Shown one piece after another: positions 13,793 through 21,630 of a DNA stretch of 32,522 nt. The DNA comes from DATFPK01 sp035264885 (GTDB lineage Bacteria > Actinomycetota > Thermoleophilia > Solirubrobacterales > 70-9): the NCBI GenBank assembly GCA_035264885.1, contig DATFPK010000125.1, positions 1 to 32,522 of the forward strand, read 5' to 3'. The position numbers were made by a program, and so were the translations under genes. The notes beneath the pieces were generated by a model. It was not told the origin of the DNA. It saw only the letters and a list, made by a program, of their open reading frames with translations, and searched no databases. Position 1 is the first letter of the stretch. Each line of letters begins with the position of its first letter.

Positions 13793-14578
13793 GTGCCCGA
13801 CTCCTTTTACGTCCCCGAGGGCGACGGCGGCTTCCGGGCGACCAAGCTGACCCGCGGCCCCTGGGACGCCGGCGCGCAGCACGCCGGTCCTCCGGCCGCC
13901 CTCCTGGGGCGCGAGGTCGAGCGGCTCGACGACGGCGATGAGTTCCAGGTCGGCCGGATCACCTTCGAGATCTGCAGGTCGGTGCCGATCGCGCCGGTTC
14001 GTGCGCAGGCGCGGATCGTCCGCCCGGGCCGGCGGGTCCAGCTCGTCGAGGCGACCCTGTCGCACGGAGGCGACGTCCTGATCCGGGCCGCCGCCTGGCG
14101 TATCCGCACAAGCGCAATCGACCTGCCCGATCACCCTCGTCCCCACGACCCGCCCCTGCCGGGGCCGGAGGAGGGAGAGGAGGTCGATTTCTTCCCGACC
14201 GGGCAGCCGGTCGGCTACCACACCGCGATGGAGTACCGGTTCGTCTCCGGGTCGTTCCTGGGCCCCGGTCCGGCTACGGTCTGGATGCGCCCACGCCAGC
14301 CCCTGGTCGCGGGCGAGGAGGTGTCCCCGCTGCAGCGCGTGCTGGTGGCCGCCGATTCCGGCAACGGGGTCAGCGCGGCGCTCGACTGGCGCCGCTGGCT
14401 CTTCATCAACGTCGACCTCACCGTCCAGCTGGAGCGGCTGCCCGAGGGCGAGTGGGTCTGCCTCGACGCGGCGACGAGGCCCGGGCCGAACGGCATCGGG
14501 TCGGCCGACACCCTGCTCCACGACGAGCGGGGCCGGATCGGCCGCGCCCTCCAGACGCTCCTCGTCAGCGAGCGCTGA
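13793..14578 (+). CDS. Acyl-CoA thioesterase-like, double-hotdog protein
   Basis: The 261-residue product resembles the TesB-like/thioesterase-superfamily group with two hotdog halves. The first half has GPWDAGAQHAGPPAALLGREVE (about 22-43), where the hotdog helix starts, and ITFEICRSVPIAPV. The second half has PLQRVLVAADSGNGVSAALDW and LFINVDLTVQLERLPEGEWV, typical of the acyl-CoA thioesterase fold. The likely reaction is hydrolysis of an acyl-CoA thioester, with unknown chain specificity. Its end overlaps the convergent MFS gene by 14 bases. Confidence 0.8.
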   Translation: MPDSFYVPEGDGGFRATKLTRGPWDAGAQHAGPPAALLGREVERLDDGDEFQVGRITFEICRSVPIAPVRAQARIVRPGRRVQLVEATLSHGGDVLIRAAAWRIRTSAIDLPDHPRPHDPPLPGPEEGEEVDFFPTGQPVGYHTAMEYRFVSGSFLGPGPATVWMRPRQPLVAGEEVSPLQRVLVAADSGNGVSAALDWRRWLFINVDLTVQLERLPEGEWVCLDAATRPGPNGIGSADTLLHDERGRIGRALQTLLVSER

Positions 14579-15746
14579 GCCGGGCGAGCGCCGCCCGGCC
14601 GGGGGCGGCGATCAGCAGGAAGACGGTCGCGGCGGCGGCGGCGGCCAACGAGGCGGCGACCAGGAAGGCGCCCTCGTAGCCGGAGATCGCCGCCACAGCT
14701 CCCGCCAGCGGCGCGCCAAAGCCGACGCCGGCGTCGAAGAAGGCGGTGAAGGTGCCGAGGGCGGCTCCGCGGCGGCTGTCCGGCACCCGCTCGATCACCA
14801 CGAGCGAGAGCGAGGGGTAGAGGAGCGAGAAGGCGGCGCCCATCGCCAGGGCTCCGGCAAGCGCGACGGGGAGCGACCCGGCTACGGCGATCGTCGCGAG
14901 CCCCGTGGCCTCGACCAGCGCCGCACCGGTCGCGCAGCGGGCGGGCCCGACGCGGTCGGGGAGGTTGCCGCCGAGCAGGCGGGTCAGCACGACCATCGCC
15001 GCGAAGGCGCCGAACACCAGGGCGCCGTGCCCGATGCCACGCGCATCGAGGTGGAGTACGACGAAGCCCGCGACCGCCGCATACCCGACCGACGCGAGCG
15101 CGAGGACGAGGCCCGGACGCAGCGACTCCGCGGCGATCAGCGAGCCGCGCCGCGCCTCCTCGCCGCCGCCCTCGTAAGGGTCCGGAAGGCGCAGCGCGAG
15201 GATCGCTCCGACGAGGGGCGCCGCCGCCGCGAACGCCCAGACGAGGTCGTAGCTGGAGGTGTGCAGCAGCAGCTCGCCGATCGGCGGTCCGAGGCTGAGC
15301 CCGCTCCAGACCGCGAGGCCATAAAGACCGATCACCCGCCCCCGCCGCCCCGGCGTCGCCAGGTCGACGATCCAGGCCGAGCCGGCGGTGAAGACCATGC
15401 CCTCGCCGGCACCGAGCACCAGACGGGCGGCGATCAGGCCCGGCACGCCCGCCGGGACGAAGTAGAGGAGGCCGGCAAGGCACGCGAGCAGCGACCCGAT
15501 CACGACGGCGGGGCGTCGCCCGCGGGCGTCCGCGAGGCGCCCGGCGAAGGGCCGGGCGATCAGCCCGGTGACTGCAAACGCGCCGATCACGAAGCCGACC
15601 GCCACGTCGCCGGCGCCCAGCGGGCCGCGGACGTAGCGCGGCAGGACCGGGAGGACCGCGCCGACCGAGAGCAGCGCCAGCAGCGTCACGGCGAAGATTC
15701 CGGCGAAGGCGGCCCGGCGGCCCGGCGCTCTGCTCCCGCGATCCAT
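14565..15746 (-). CDS. MFS transporter
   Basis: The 393-residue product is a 12-helix major facilitator. The loop between helices 2 and 3 carries the family motif (ARPFAGRLADARGRRPAV, about 60-78). The helix 5 region contains GLSLGPPIGELLLHTSSYDL. A central charged loop (PDPYEGGGEEARRG) separates the two six-helix halves. Substrate is unknown; single-unit MFS proteins of this type often export drugs or metabolites. The ATG at 15746 was chosen because it precedes the first helix closely, whereas the upstream part of the open frame is antisense to the small secreted gene region. The 3' end overlaps the convergent thioesterase gene. Confidence 0.9.
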   Translation of the reverse strand: MDRGSRAPGRRAAFAGIFAVTLLALLSVGAVLPVLPRYVRGPLGAGDVAVGFVIGAFAVTGLIARPFAGRLADARGRRPAVVIGSLLACLAGLLYFVPAGVPGLIAARLVLGAGEGMVFTAGSAWIVDLATPGRRGRVIGLYGLAVWSGLSLGPPIGELLLHTSSYDLVWAFAAAAPLVGAILALRLPDPYEGGGEEARRGSLIAAESLRPGLVLALASVGYAAVAGFVVLHLDARGIGHGALVFGAFAAMVVLTRLLGGNLPDRVGPARCATGAALVEATGLATIAVAGSLPVALAGALAMGAAFSLLYPSLSLVVIERVPDSRRGAALGTFTAFFDAGVGFGAPLAGAVAAISGYEGAFLVAASLAAAAAATVFLLIAAPGRAALARLSAR

Positions 15747-15807
15747 CGCCGGCGTACGGTGGCAGGTGGCGGGGGAGAGGCAGGGCCCCCCGCGGACTTG
15801 GGTGACC

Positions 15808-16014
15808 ATGAGGCACTTCGCGGGCATCGCGCTGGCGGCCATCGCTCTCGTCGCTCCCTCGGCCGCTCCGGCCGGTGAGACGATCAGCACCGGCGCCGTC
15901 CCGCGGCTCCAATGCGAGCAGCCGCGGCGCCTCCATCTGGAGCGCTACGAGGACGGCTCGGCCCGGCTGCTCTGCGGTACCCGGCTCCTGGCCCGGGTCG
16001 GCGTCCCGTGGTGA
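15808..16014 (+). CDS. Small secreted protein, unknown function
   Basis: This 68-residue open frame begins with a textbook signal peptide (MRHFAGIALAAIALVAPSAA, probable cleavage after APA at residue 22). The mature part is about 46 residues with two cysteines, C36 and C56, which could form a disulfide. A GTG six bases upstream is an alternative start. I recognise no family. It is divergent from the MFS gene and ends seven bases before the convergent decarboxylase gene. The signal peptide and good fit between neighbours argue that it is real, but no homology supports it. Confidence 0.55.
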   Translation: MRHFAGIALAAIALVAPSAAPAGETISTGAVPRLQCEQPRRLHLERYEDGSARLLCGTRLLARVGVPW

Positions 16015-16021
16015 GCGACGC

Positions 16022-17617
16022 TCAGCTGAGCCACATACCGGGCGCGACCGGAACCTCGACGACGCGCGGCTCCTCCGCGGCGATCGCCTCCCGGATCTGC
16101 TCGGTCAGCTGCTCGCGTCCTTCGGCCCGGGCCGCCTCGACGCCGTAGGCCCGCGCGACCTCGGCGGTCTCGAGGCGCGGCAGGTCGAGCCCCGGGGCGC
16201 CCTCGACACCCTCGAACTCCGCGAACCATTTGAGGATCGCGTACTCGTCGTTGCGGAGGACCAGGAACGTGACCGGGCTCGAGTAGGCGACGGCGCTCCA
16301 AAAAGCGGTGATCGCGTACTGCGCCGAGCCCTCGCCGATGACGCAGACGACCGGCCTGCCCGGCTCGGCCATCTGCACCCCGACCGCCGCGGGCAGCCCG
16401 TAGCCGAGCCCGCCTCCGGCGGCGAAGTAGTAGCTGCCCGGCCGGCCGATCCGGAGCTGGTTGCGCAGCGCCGCGGTGCTCGACGGCGATTCGAGGACGA
16501 TGATCCCGTCCTCGGGAAACGCTTCTCGAAGGGCCGCCATCGCGGCGGTGCCGCTGATCGGGTCCATCTCCTCGGGTTCATCCGGGCCGGGCCTGGGCTC
16601 GGGCGGGTCGCGCTCCGACTCGCCGGTCTCCCCGAGCAGAGCCTCGAGCGTCAGCGCGACGTCGGCGACGATCGCGTCGCCCATCGGCGCCCGCGCCGCC
16701 TCGTCCGGGTCGCTCGTGAGCTGGATCAGCTTCGCGCCGTCGGGCAGCAGCGGCCCCGGGATGTAGGGGTAGTAGGAGAAGACCGACGCGCCGGCGACGA
16801 GGACGAGGTCGTTTCCCTCGAGCGCCTGGCTGAGCGGCGCGATCGCCGGCGGCAGGACGCCGCGGAAGTGGGAGTGGTCCTCCGGGAAGCCGAGCCGGCC
16901 CCCGCCTGGCGCGGGGATCGCCCACACCGGCAGGCGGAGACGCTCGGCCAGCGCAACCGCCGTGTCCCAACCGCCGGAGGCGTCGATCTCCGGACCCGCC
17001 ACGAGCACCGGGGATGCCGCGTCGCGCAGGGATGCGGCGAGGTCCCGGACCGCGGCGGGGTCGGCCTGCGTCCTCCCGGTCGCACGCCGCTCAGTGGCAT
17101 GGCGAACTGAGCCTTCGTCGACCTCGGCGGTCCAGTCGTCCATCGGGATCGAGAGGAAGACCGGCCCGCGAGGCGGAAGGGCGGCCAGGTGGCAGGCGCG
17201 GCCGAGCGCCGCCGGAACGTCCTCGGCCCGCGGCGGCTCGTAGCTCCACTTGACCAGCGGGTGGGGAAGACGGGTGGCGTCCCGGTTCGTCAGGTTCGCC
17301 TGCATCGTCATCGCCGCCCGGTGCTGCTGACCGGCGGTGACGACGAGCGGCGACTTGTTCGCCTGGGCGTTGAAGACCGCGCCCATCGCATGCCCGACGC
17401 CGGGGGCGGTGTGGAGGTTGACCAGCGTCGGCCGGCCCGATGCCTGCGCGTACCCGTCCGCCATCGCGACGACGACCGCCTCCTGGAGCCCGAGGACGTA
17501 GCGGAAGTCGCCGGGGAAGTCGCGCAGCATCGGCAGCTCGGTCGAGCCGGGGTTGCCGAACACGGTCGTCATCTTGCGGCGGCGCAGCAACTCGAAGCTG
17601 GCCTCGCGAACGTCCAT
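16022..17617 (-). CDS. Benzoylformate decarboxylase-like ThDP enzyme
   Basis: The 531-residue product closely follows benzoylformate decarboxylase (MdlC), a thiamine-diphosphate enzyme that decarboxylates 2-oxo acids. Known active-site positions are present: S25 in FGNPGSTELP, E46 in LQEAVVVAMADGYAQ, H69 in NLHTAPG, and a His in HSHFRGVLPPA. GQQHRAAM and PLVKWSYEPPRAEDVP are also shared with MdlC. Two cofactor positions differ: the usual GDG of the Mg/ThDP motif is GEG (E429), and the Asn-x-Thr ligand segment is NDEY. Whether the substrate is benzoylformate is therefore open. Start ATG lies six bases after a TAGGCT box. No mandelate-pathway genes are nearby. Confidence 0.85.
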   Translation of the reverse strand: MDVREASFELLRRRKMTTVFGNPGSTELPMLRDFPGDFRYVLGLQEAVVVAMADGYAQASGRPTLVNLHTAPGVGHAMGAVFNAQANKSPLVVTAGQQHRAAMTMQANLTNRDATRLPHPLVKWSYEPPRAEDVPAALGRACHLAALPPRGPVFLSIPMDDWTAEVDEGSVRHATERRATGRTQADPAAVRDLAASLRDAASPVLVAGPEIDASGGWDTAVALAERLRLPVWAIPAPGGGRLGFPEDHSHFRGVLPPAIAPLSQALEGNDLVLVAGASVFSYYPYIPGPLLPDGAKLIQLTSDPDEAARAPMGDAIVADVALTLEALLGETGESERDPPEPRPGPDEPEEMDPISGTAAMAALREAFPEDGIIVLESPSSTAALRNQLRIGRPGSYYFAAGGGLGYGLPAAVGVQMAEPGRPVVCVIGEGSAQYAITAFWSAVAYSSPVTFLVLRNDEYAILKWFAEFEGVEGAPGLDLPRLETAEVARAYGVEAARAEGREQLTEQIREAIAAEEPRVVEVPVAPGMWLS

Positions 17618-17623
17618 CGCGCC

Positions 17624-17629
17624 AGCCTA
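17624..17629 (-). promoter_or_regulatory. -10 box TAGGCT, leaderless start of the decarboxylase gene
   Basis: The minus strand reads GATAGGCT, ending six bases before the ATG, inside the 20-base gap after the YihY gene. The same eight bases precede the gene at 19003. The decarboxylase can thus have its own promoter despite lying directly behind the upstream gene. Confidence 0.55.
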
Positions 17630-17637
17630 TCGGCGGG

Positions 17638-18498
17638 TCAACGATCGCCTGAGCGCTTGCGGGTCTGCGCGTCGACCAGCAGACCGGTCACGAAAGCTAG
17701 GCCCGACAGGTAGAGGTACTCGATCAGGACGAAGACCGTCGCGAGGTTGCCGAACACGGACCCGTAGTCGGCGATCTCGCTCAGGTAGAGGCCGAAGAGA
17801 AGGGACATGGCGACCCAGGAGCCGACCGCGAGCGCGGCGCCGAAGCTGACCCAGGCGAGCGGGCGCTCGCGGCTGGGGCCCAGCCTCAGGACTAGCGCCA
17901 TCGCCGCGAACAGCAGCGCGACGGCGGCCGCCCAGCGCACGAGAATGGAGAGCGCCCCGACGGCAGCTCCGTCCCCGAGCAGGTCGTCGAACAGGAACGG
18001 CCCGAACTTGACCACTGCGATCGCGCTCAGCACGAGGACCGTCAGGGCCGCCGCCAGCGCGAACGAGAGAGCGAACTGTTCCTTCAGGTCGCGCTTCTCG
18101 TCGACCTCGTAGATCCGGTTGAGCGCCCGCATCGTGATCCGGACGCCGCCCGAGACCTCCCAGAGGGCCAGCAGCGCGCCGCCCGTCGCCCAGAAGACCT
18201 GCTTGTCGCCGATCACCCGGTTCACGGTGTCGTCCAGGACCTTGAAGACATCGGCGGAGACCGCCGCCTTCACGTCGGGCGCGATGTCCTCCCGCCAGAC
18301 CTCGTCGAGGCTGAGGAATCCGAGCAGGCCGAAGCTGAAGAGCAGCAGCGGCGGGAGCGCCAGGAGCACGCGGAAGGAGATCGCGCTCGCGTAGAGCAAC
18401 AGCTCGTGCTCCCGAAACCCATCGACCACGGCGGCCGCGAGCTCCCGCAGCCGGTCGCGGCGAAACGCCGCGCGAATCGCGTCGAGGGGGCCGTCCAT
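17638..18498 (-). CDS. YihY/BrkB-family membrane protein
   Basis: The 286-residue product matches the YihY/virulence-factor BrkB family, integral membrane proteins of uncertain function (often misnamed ribonuclease BN). It has six or so membrane helices: about 33-60 (LLYASAISFRVLLALPPLLL), 105-125, 145-175, 185-210, 215-245 and 250-275. The family traits are the early AISFRVLLALPPLLL helix, the GGVRITMRALNRIYEV segment, and the closing GSVFGNLATVFVLIEYLYLS. The ATG lies only three bases after a strong hairpin (18502-18528), which could hinder initiation; a later start at a GTG before DGFREHELL is conceivable. Confidence 0.9.
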   Translation of the reverse strand: MDGPLDAIRAAFRRDRLRELAAAVVDGFREHELLLYASAISFRVLLALPPLLLFSFGLLGFLSLDEVWREDIAPDVKAAVSADVFKVLDDTVNRVIGDKQVFWATGGALLALWEVSGGVRITMRALNRIYEVDEKRDLKEQFALSFALAAALTVLVLSAIAVVKFGPFLFDDLLGDGAAVGALSILVRWAAAVALLFAAMALVLRLGPSRERPLAWVSFGAALAVGSWVAMSLLFGLYLSEIADYGSVFGNLATVFVLIEYLYLSGLAFVTGLLVDAQTRKRSGDR

Positions 18499-18501
18499 CA
18501 G

Positions 18502-18528
18502 TGCGGGCGGGCTACACGCCCGCCCGCA
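18502..18528. terminator. Perfect 11-bp hairpin between the small-protein genes and the YihY gene
   Basis: TGCGGGCGGGC at 18502-18512 and GCCCGCCCGCA at 18518-18528 form a perfect 11-bp stem with a 5-nt loop. On the minus strand it follows the stop of the 58-residue gene by six bases and ends three bases before the YihY ATG. Strong stem but no T-tract: it may terminate, pause or stabilise the upstream mRNA 3' end. Confidence 0.5.
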
Positions 18529-18534
18529 AGGCGC

Positions 18535-18711
18535 TCACTGGTTCCACTTGTCGGCCGTCATCTTCTTGTGGCCGCTGCTCTTGGCCCGGGGGCTGGCTTC
18601 GTCCTGCGGGCGCTCGTCGGCGCGCATCTTGCCCTCCTGCGCCTTCGCCTTGGCTTCCTCCTGCTTCTCGCGCAGAGCCTCCTCGGCACGGCGGTCACTC
18701 TGGTCGGCCAT
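18535..18711 (-). CDS. Small charged protein, 58 residues, unknown
   Basis: I recognise no family. The frame encodes 58 residues: MADQSDRRAEEALREKQEEA, a Lys/Ala/Glu-rich continuation, then ASPRAKSSGHKKMTADKWNQ. The first 30 residues have the look of an amphipathic or coiled-coil helix; the rest is polar and probably disordered. There are no membrane segments and no cysteines. A good ribosome-binding site (GGGAGG, six bases before ATG) and an 11-base gap from the upstream small gene support translation as the second gene of a pair. Too short for common ORF cut-offs, it may be missing in annotations. Confidence 0.65.
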   Translation of the reverse strand: MADQSDRRAEEALREKQEEAKAKAQEGKMRADERPQDEASPRAKSSGHKKMTADKWNQ

Positions 18712-18722
18712 CTCGTCCTCCC

Positions 18723-18899
18723 TCAGGCTTCGCGCTCCGACTGATCTCCCCCGCCGGCTTCCTCGGGGACGCCGGGCAGGTCCTCCTCGACGTCCTGCTC
18801 GCTGGGCACGGACGCCGGGGACGGGTCCGAGGGCCCGGGCTCATCGGCCGGGGTGTCGTCGCCCCGCTTGCTCGTCGCATCGTCCTCGCGCTCTTCCAT
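18723..18899 (-). CDS. Small acidic protein, 58 residues, unknown
   Basis: The ATG at 18899 has an excellent ribosome-binding site (AAGGAGGGG) and opens a 58-residue very acidic frame: MEEREDDATSKRGDDTPADE, a Pro/Ser-rich middle, then DLPGVPEEAGGGDQSEREA. It has no hydrophobic core, so it is probably disordered. It lies just upstream of another 58-residue gene on the same strand. The longer open frame further upstream is antisense to the polymer-forming protein gene and is not used. No family recognised; function unknown. Confidence 0.6.
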   Translation of the reverse strand: MEEREDDATSKRGDDTPADEPGPSDPSPASVPSEQDVEEDLPGVPEEAGGGDQSEREA

Positions 18900-18966
18900 G
18901 GCCCCTCCTTGCTCGGTGGATCCTCCCGCTACCCCGTTGGGCCGTTTCACTACCCTCGCCAGAATG

Positions 18967-18995
18967 TTGCCTGGCAGCGACCGCCGGGATAGGCT
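18967..18995 (+). promoter_or_regulatory. Promoter TTGCCT-N17-TAGGCT, leaderless start
   Basis: TTGCCT (18967-18972) and TAGGCT (18990-18995) are separated by exactly 17 bases. The -10 box ends seven bases before the ATG at 19003, so the transcript would begin at or next to the start codon. This is the best-formed promoter in the window. Confidence 0.7.
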
Positions 18996-19002
18996 CGGCC
19001 CC

Positions 19003-19920
19003 ATGAGGTCGCCCGCGATGCGCCTGCTGCCGGCGCTGCTTCTCCTGACTGCCACGTCGCTCCTCGTTCTCGCGCCGGCTGCCCAGGCGCGCGACCAGGG
19101 GGACGCGATCGTCGTGATCACCGGCGACGTCGACGTCGCCCGAGGAGAGACCGTGGGGGACATCGTCATCGCCGACGGGGATGTCGACGTGGCCGGTCGG
19201 GTCGACGGAAATGTCATCGCGGCCGCCGGTGACGTCCGGGTCGGAGGCGTGGTCGACGGCGACGTGGTCGCGTTTGCCGGCAGGGTCACCGTGCTCCCGC
19301 GAGCGCGGATCGACGGTGACGTCAACTACGGCGACGAGAAACCCTTCATCTCGCCCCAGGCGACGGTCACGGGCGACGTCAGCAAGGAAGGCTGGGACGA
19401 CGTCTTCGGCTCGGCCGCGGTGATCGGGGTGATCAGCCACCTCGCCCTCTGGCTCGCGATCAGCATCTCGACCCTGATCCTCGGCGGCCTCCTGCTCGTG
19501 ATCGCGCCCCAGGCGGCGGACGCGGCCCTGGCTGCGTTCGATGGGCGAGCAGGGACCTCGATCGCGGTCGGCCTCGGGTTGTTCGTCGGGTTGCCGGTGA
19601 TCGCGATCGTGGCGATTGCGACCCTGGTCGGTTTGCCGCTGGGGCTGGCGCTGCTGGCGGCGCTGGTGCCGTTGTGGGCGGTCGGCTACGTAGCCGGAGC
19701 CTGGATTCTCGGCCGCCGGATCGTCGGGCCGCCGCGCCATCGGTTCGTCTCGTTCGCGGCCGGCTGGGCGATCCTGCGGGCGATCGCCCTGATCCCGATC
19801 CTCGGCTCCCTGTTCTCGCTGGCCGCGGTGGTGGTGGGGCTCGGGGCCCTCGGCCTGGCGATCGGCGACGCCCGCCGCAGCGAGGACGACCCAAGCGTCG
19901 GCAGCGCGGCGCCGGCCTGA
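19003..19920 (+). CDS. Polymer-forming (bactofilin-like) repeat membrane protein
   Basis: The 305-residue product starts with a signal peptide (LLPALLLLTATSLLVLAPAA, cleaved near AQA). Residues about 35-125 form short imperfect repeats of the type GDVDVARGETVGDIVIADGD, VDGNVIAAAGDVRVGGVVDG, in which a Gly-Asp-Val unit recurs every 6-8 residues; this is the pattern of a right-handed beta-solenoid as in polymer-forming/bactofilin-like proteins. About four membrane helices follow (residues 140-290). The layout suggests an extracytoplasmic beta-structure tethered to the membrane; function is unknown. It has its own promoter. An in-frame ATG 15 bases later (MRLLPALL) is a possible alternative start. 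Confidence 0.75.
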   Translation: MRSPAMRLLPALLLLTATSLLVLAPAAQARDQGDAIVVITGDVDVARGETVGDIVIADGDVDVAGRVDGNVIAAAGDVRVGGVVDGDVVAFAGRVTVLPRARIDGDVNYGDEKPFISPQATVTGDVSKEGWDDVFGSAAVIGVISHLALWLAISISTLILGGLLLVIAPQAADAALAAFDGRAGTSIAVGLGLFVGLPVIAIVAIATLVGLPLGLALLAALVPLWAVGYVAGAWILGRRIVGPPRHRFVSFAAGWAILRAIALIPILGSLFSLAAVVVGLGALGLAIGDARRSEDDPSVGSAAPA

Positions 19921-19970
19921 GCGCCGAGCGCGATGCTGTCGCGGGCCGCCAGTTCGGAGAGGGGAGATCC

Positions 19971-20414
19971 GTGAGCAAGGTGCTGTACACGGCGGAGGCG
20001 CACGTGACCGGCGGCCGCATGCAGGGCCGCGGCGAGACCAGCGACGGCTCCCTCGCGGTCGATCTGCGGATCCCGAGCGAGCTCGGTGGTGAGGGCGACG
20101 GGACGAATCCCGAGCAGTTGTTCGCCGTCGGCTTCGGCTCTTGCTTCGAGAGCGCCGTCCAGGCCGTCGCCCGGCGGCGCAAGCTCGACGTCGATGACGT
20201 CGAAATCGACTCGAAGGTCATGCTCCTGCCGACCGACGAGCGTGGCTTCAAGCTCGCGGTTGAGCTGGACCTCAGGCTGCCGTCGGTCGCCGACCCGGAG
20301 GAGGCGGCCGACCTCGTCCGAGCCGCCCACAAGGTCTGCCCCTATTCGAACGCGACGAGGGGCAACATCGACGTGGCGCTGAAGGTCAACGGCGCGGACG
20401 TCGCGGCGGAGTGA
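19971..20414 (+). CDS. Organic hydroperoxide resistance protein (Ohr/OsmC family)
   Basis: The 147-residue product is an Ohr-type thiol peroxidase, which reduces organic hydroperoxides using two cysteines. The first Cys is in GFGSCFESAVQAVARR (near residue 60) and the second in HKVCPYSNATRGN (near 125), exactly the Ohr arrangement. The N-terminus KVLYTAEAHVTGGRMQGRGE and NPEQLFAVGF also fit Ohr. The GTG start has a good ribosome-binding site (GGGGAG). It follows the polymer-forming gene by 50 bases. No OhrR-type regulator is recognised next to it. Confidence 0.92.
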   Translation: MSKVLYTAEAHVTGGRMQGRGETSDGSLAVDLRIPSELGGEGDGTNPEQLFAVGFGSCFESAVQAVARRRKLDVDDVEIDSKVMLLPTDERGFKLAVELDLRLPSVADPEEAADLVRAAHKVCPYSNATRGNIDVALKVNGADVAAE

Positions 20415-20460
20415 TCTCGCGTCTGAGGGTCGGCGGGTAGTCCTCGTCATGCTGTAGCCG

Positions 20461-21030
20461 GTGAGGATCGCGATCATCATCGGGACCACCCGCCCGAACC
20501 GGAAGTCCGAGAAGGTCGCGCGCTGGGTCCACGAGCTGGCCTCCGGGCGCGACGACGCCGAGTTTGAGCTGATCGACCTGGCCGAGGCGGGACTGCCCCT
20601 GCTCGACGAGCCGAAGCCACCGGGCGCGGGGGACTACTCCAAGGAGCACACGAAGCGCTGGGCCGGGATCGTCGACTCCTTCGACGCCTATGTCTTCGTG
20701 ACCGGCGAGTACAACCACGGCATTCCGGCGGCGCTCAAGAACGCTCTCGACTTCGTCTACGCCGAGTGGAACGACAAGGCGGCCGGGTTCGTCGGCTACG
20801 GCAACACCGGCGGCGCCCGCTCGATCGAGCAGCTCCGCGGCGTCGTCGCCGAGCTCCAGATGGCCAGCGTCCGCACCACCGTCAACCTCAACATCTTCAC
20901 CGACTTCGACAGGGCGAACGAGCTCACCCCCGACCCTCGCCACGAGAAGAAGCTCGGCGCCCTCCTCGACGAGCTGGTCGCCTGGGGCGGTGCCTTGCGG
21001 GAACTGCGATCCGCTGCTGAAGCCCCCTGA
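20461..21030 (+). CDS. NADPH-dependent FMN reductase family protein
   Basis: The 189-residue product has the flavodoxin-like fold of NADPH-dependent FMN reductases (chromate/quinone/azo reductase relatives). The phosphate-binding loop is IIIGTTRPNRKSEKVARWV at the N-terminus; the second flavin segment is VTGEYNHGIPAALKNALDF (about residues 80-98), the family's strongest signature. GFVGYGNTGGARSIEQLR completes the site. It is a cytoplasmic NAD(P)H:flavin/quinone-type enzyme whose physiological substrate is unknown. Its start GTG follows the ohr stop by 46 bases, so the two may be cotranscribed as a redox-stress unit. Confidence 0.9.
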   Translation: MRIAIIIGTTRPNRKSEKVARWVHELASGRDDAEFELIDLAEAGLPLLDEPKPPGAGDYSKEHTKRWAGIVDSFDAYVFVTGEYNHGIPAALKNALDFVYAEWNDKAAGFVGYGNTGGARSIEQLRGVVAELQMASVRTTVNLNIFTDFDRANELTPDPRHEKKLGALLDELVAWGGALRELRSAAEAP

Positions 21031-21038
21031 GTGCCGGG

Positions 21039-21569
21039 TCAGCGGGCAAAGCGCGCCAGTAGAGGCGTGAACACGCGCTGCAGCGCCGGCGGTGGGGAGG
21101 TCATGACCGTCTCATCCTTGAACCGCTGTGCCAGATCGGCGGCCCACACCGCGCCCCGCCAGCTCGTCGGGAGGTTGTGCCTGTTGTAAAGGCGTTCCTG
21201 TCCGGCCTTGGCGGTCTCGACCAGGAACTCCTCGAGATGGAGCGCGGGGAGGCACTCGGTGCGGCCCCGGACGAGGGTGCCGCTTTCGTTCTTCAGCTCA
21301 TGGCGCACGTCGGCCAGAACCGGCACAGGCCCGTCCTCGGGCCGCAGGTCGCGCCACTTTCCGTCGAGCTTGACTCGCAAGGCGCCGTCGAGCGCTTCCC
21401 AGCGCTCCTCGCTCTGCGGGTGGAAGTGCTCGGGCAGGTGAGCGCCGTCCTTGAACCACGAGAAGACCCAGAGGTTGCAGCCATCGCGCTCGAACGCGTA
21501 GGAGACGTGATGGATCGGGTCGTCGACGGTCGGCCGGTCCGGCGGGCTCGGTCTGGTGTCGTCGGCCAT
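21039..21569 (-). CDS. Cupin-like protein under a divergent TetR regulator
   Basis: The 176-residue product appears to hold one cupin barrel (about residues 20-105). The metal-site pattern is HLPEHFHPQSEERWEALDGA, with a later His in DVRHELKNESG, matching cupin motifs 1 and 2. The C-terminal third (LYNRHNLPTSWRGAVWAADL and on) is helical and not recognised. The ATG has a strong ribosome-binding site (GGAGGTG). Substrate unknown. It is divergent from a tetR gene, with 61 bases between the starts and a palindrome in that gap, so it is probably controlled by that repressor. Confidence 0.75.
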   Translation of the reverse strand: MADDTRPSPPDRPTVDDPIHHVSYAFERDGCNLWVFSWFKDGAHLPEHFHPQSEERWEALDGALRVKLDGKWRDLRPEDGPVPVLADVRHELKNESGTLVRGRTECLPALHLEEFLVETAKAGQERLYNRHNLPTSWRGAVWAADLAQRFKDETVMTSPPPALQRVFTPLLARFAR

Positions 21570-21614
21570 GTCTGGCACCTCCGTTTTCCCTGGTTTTGGC
21601 TGGCCGGGAGTCAA

Positions 21615-21630
21615 GTTACCCTTCGGTAAC
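21615..21630. promoter_or_regulatory. Operator-like palindrome GTTACC-N4-GGTAAC
   Basis: A perfect 6-bp inverted repeat with a 4-bp spacer lies immediately before the tetR ATG and 46 bases before the cupin ATG. Size and position fit a TetR-dimer operator controlling both divergent genes. On the minus strand TTGACT (21614-21609) starts right beside it and could be a -35 box for the cupin gene. Confidence 0.6.

Noticed and set aside
14215..15936. 573-residue minus-strand frame overlapping the thioesterase and MFS genes
   Set aside because: Out-of-frame Arg/Pro-rich reading; the MFS frame has clear membrane helices.
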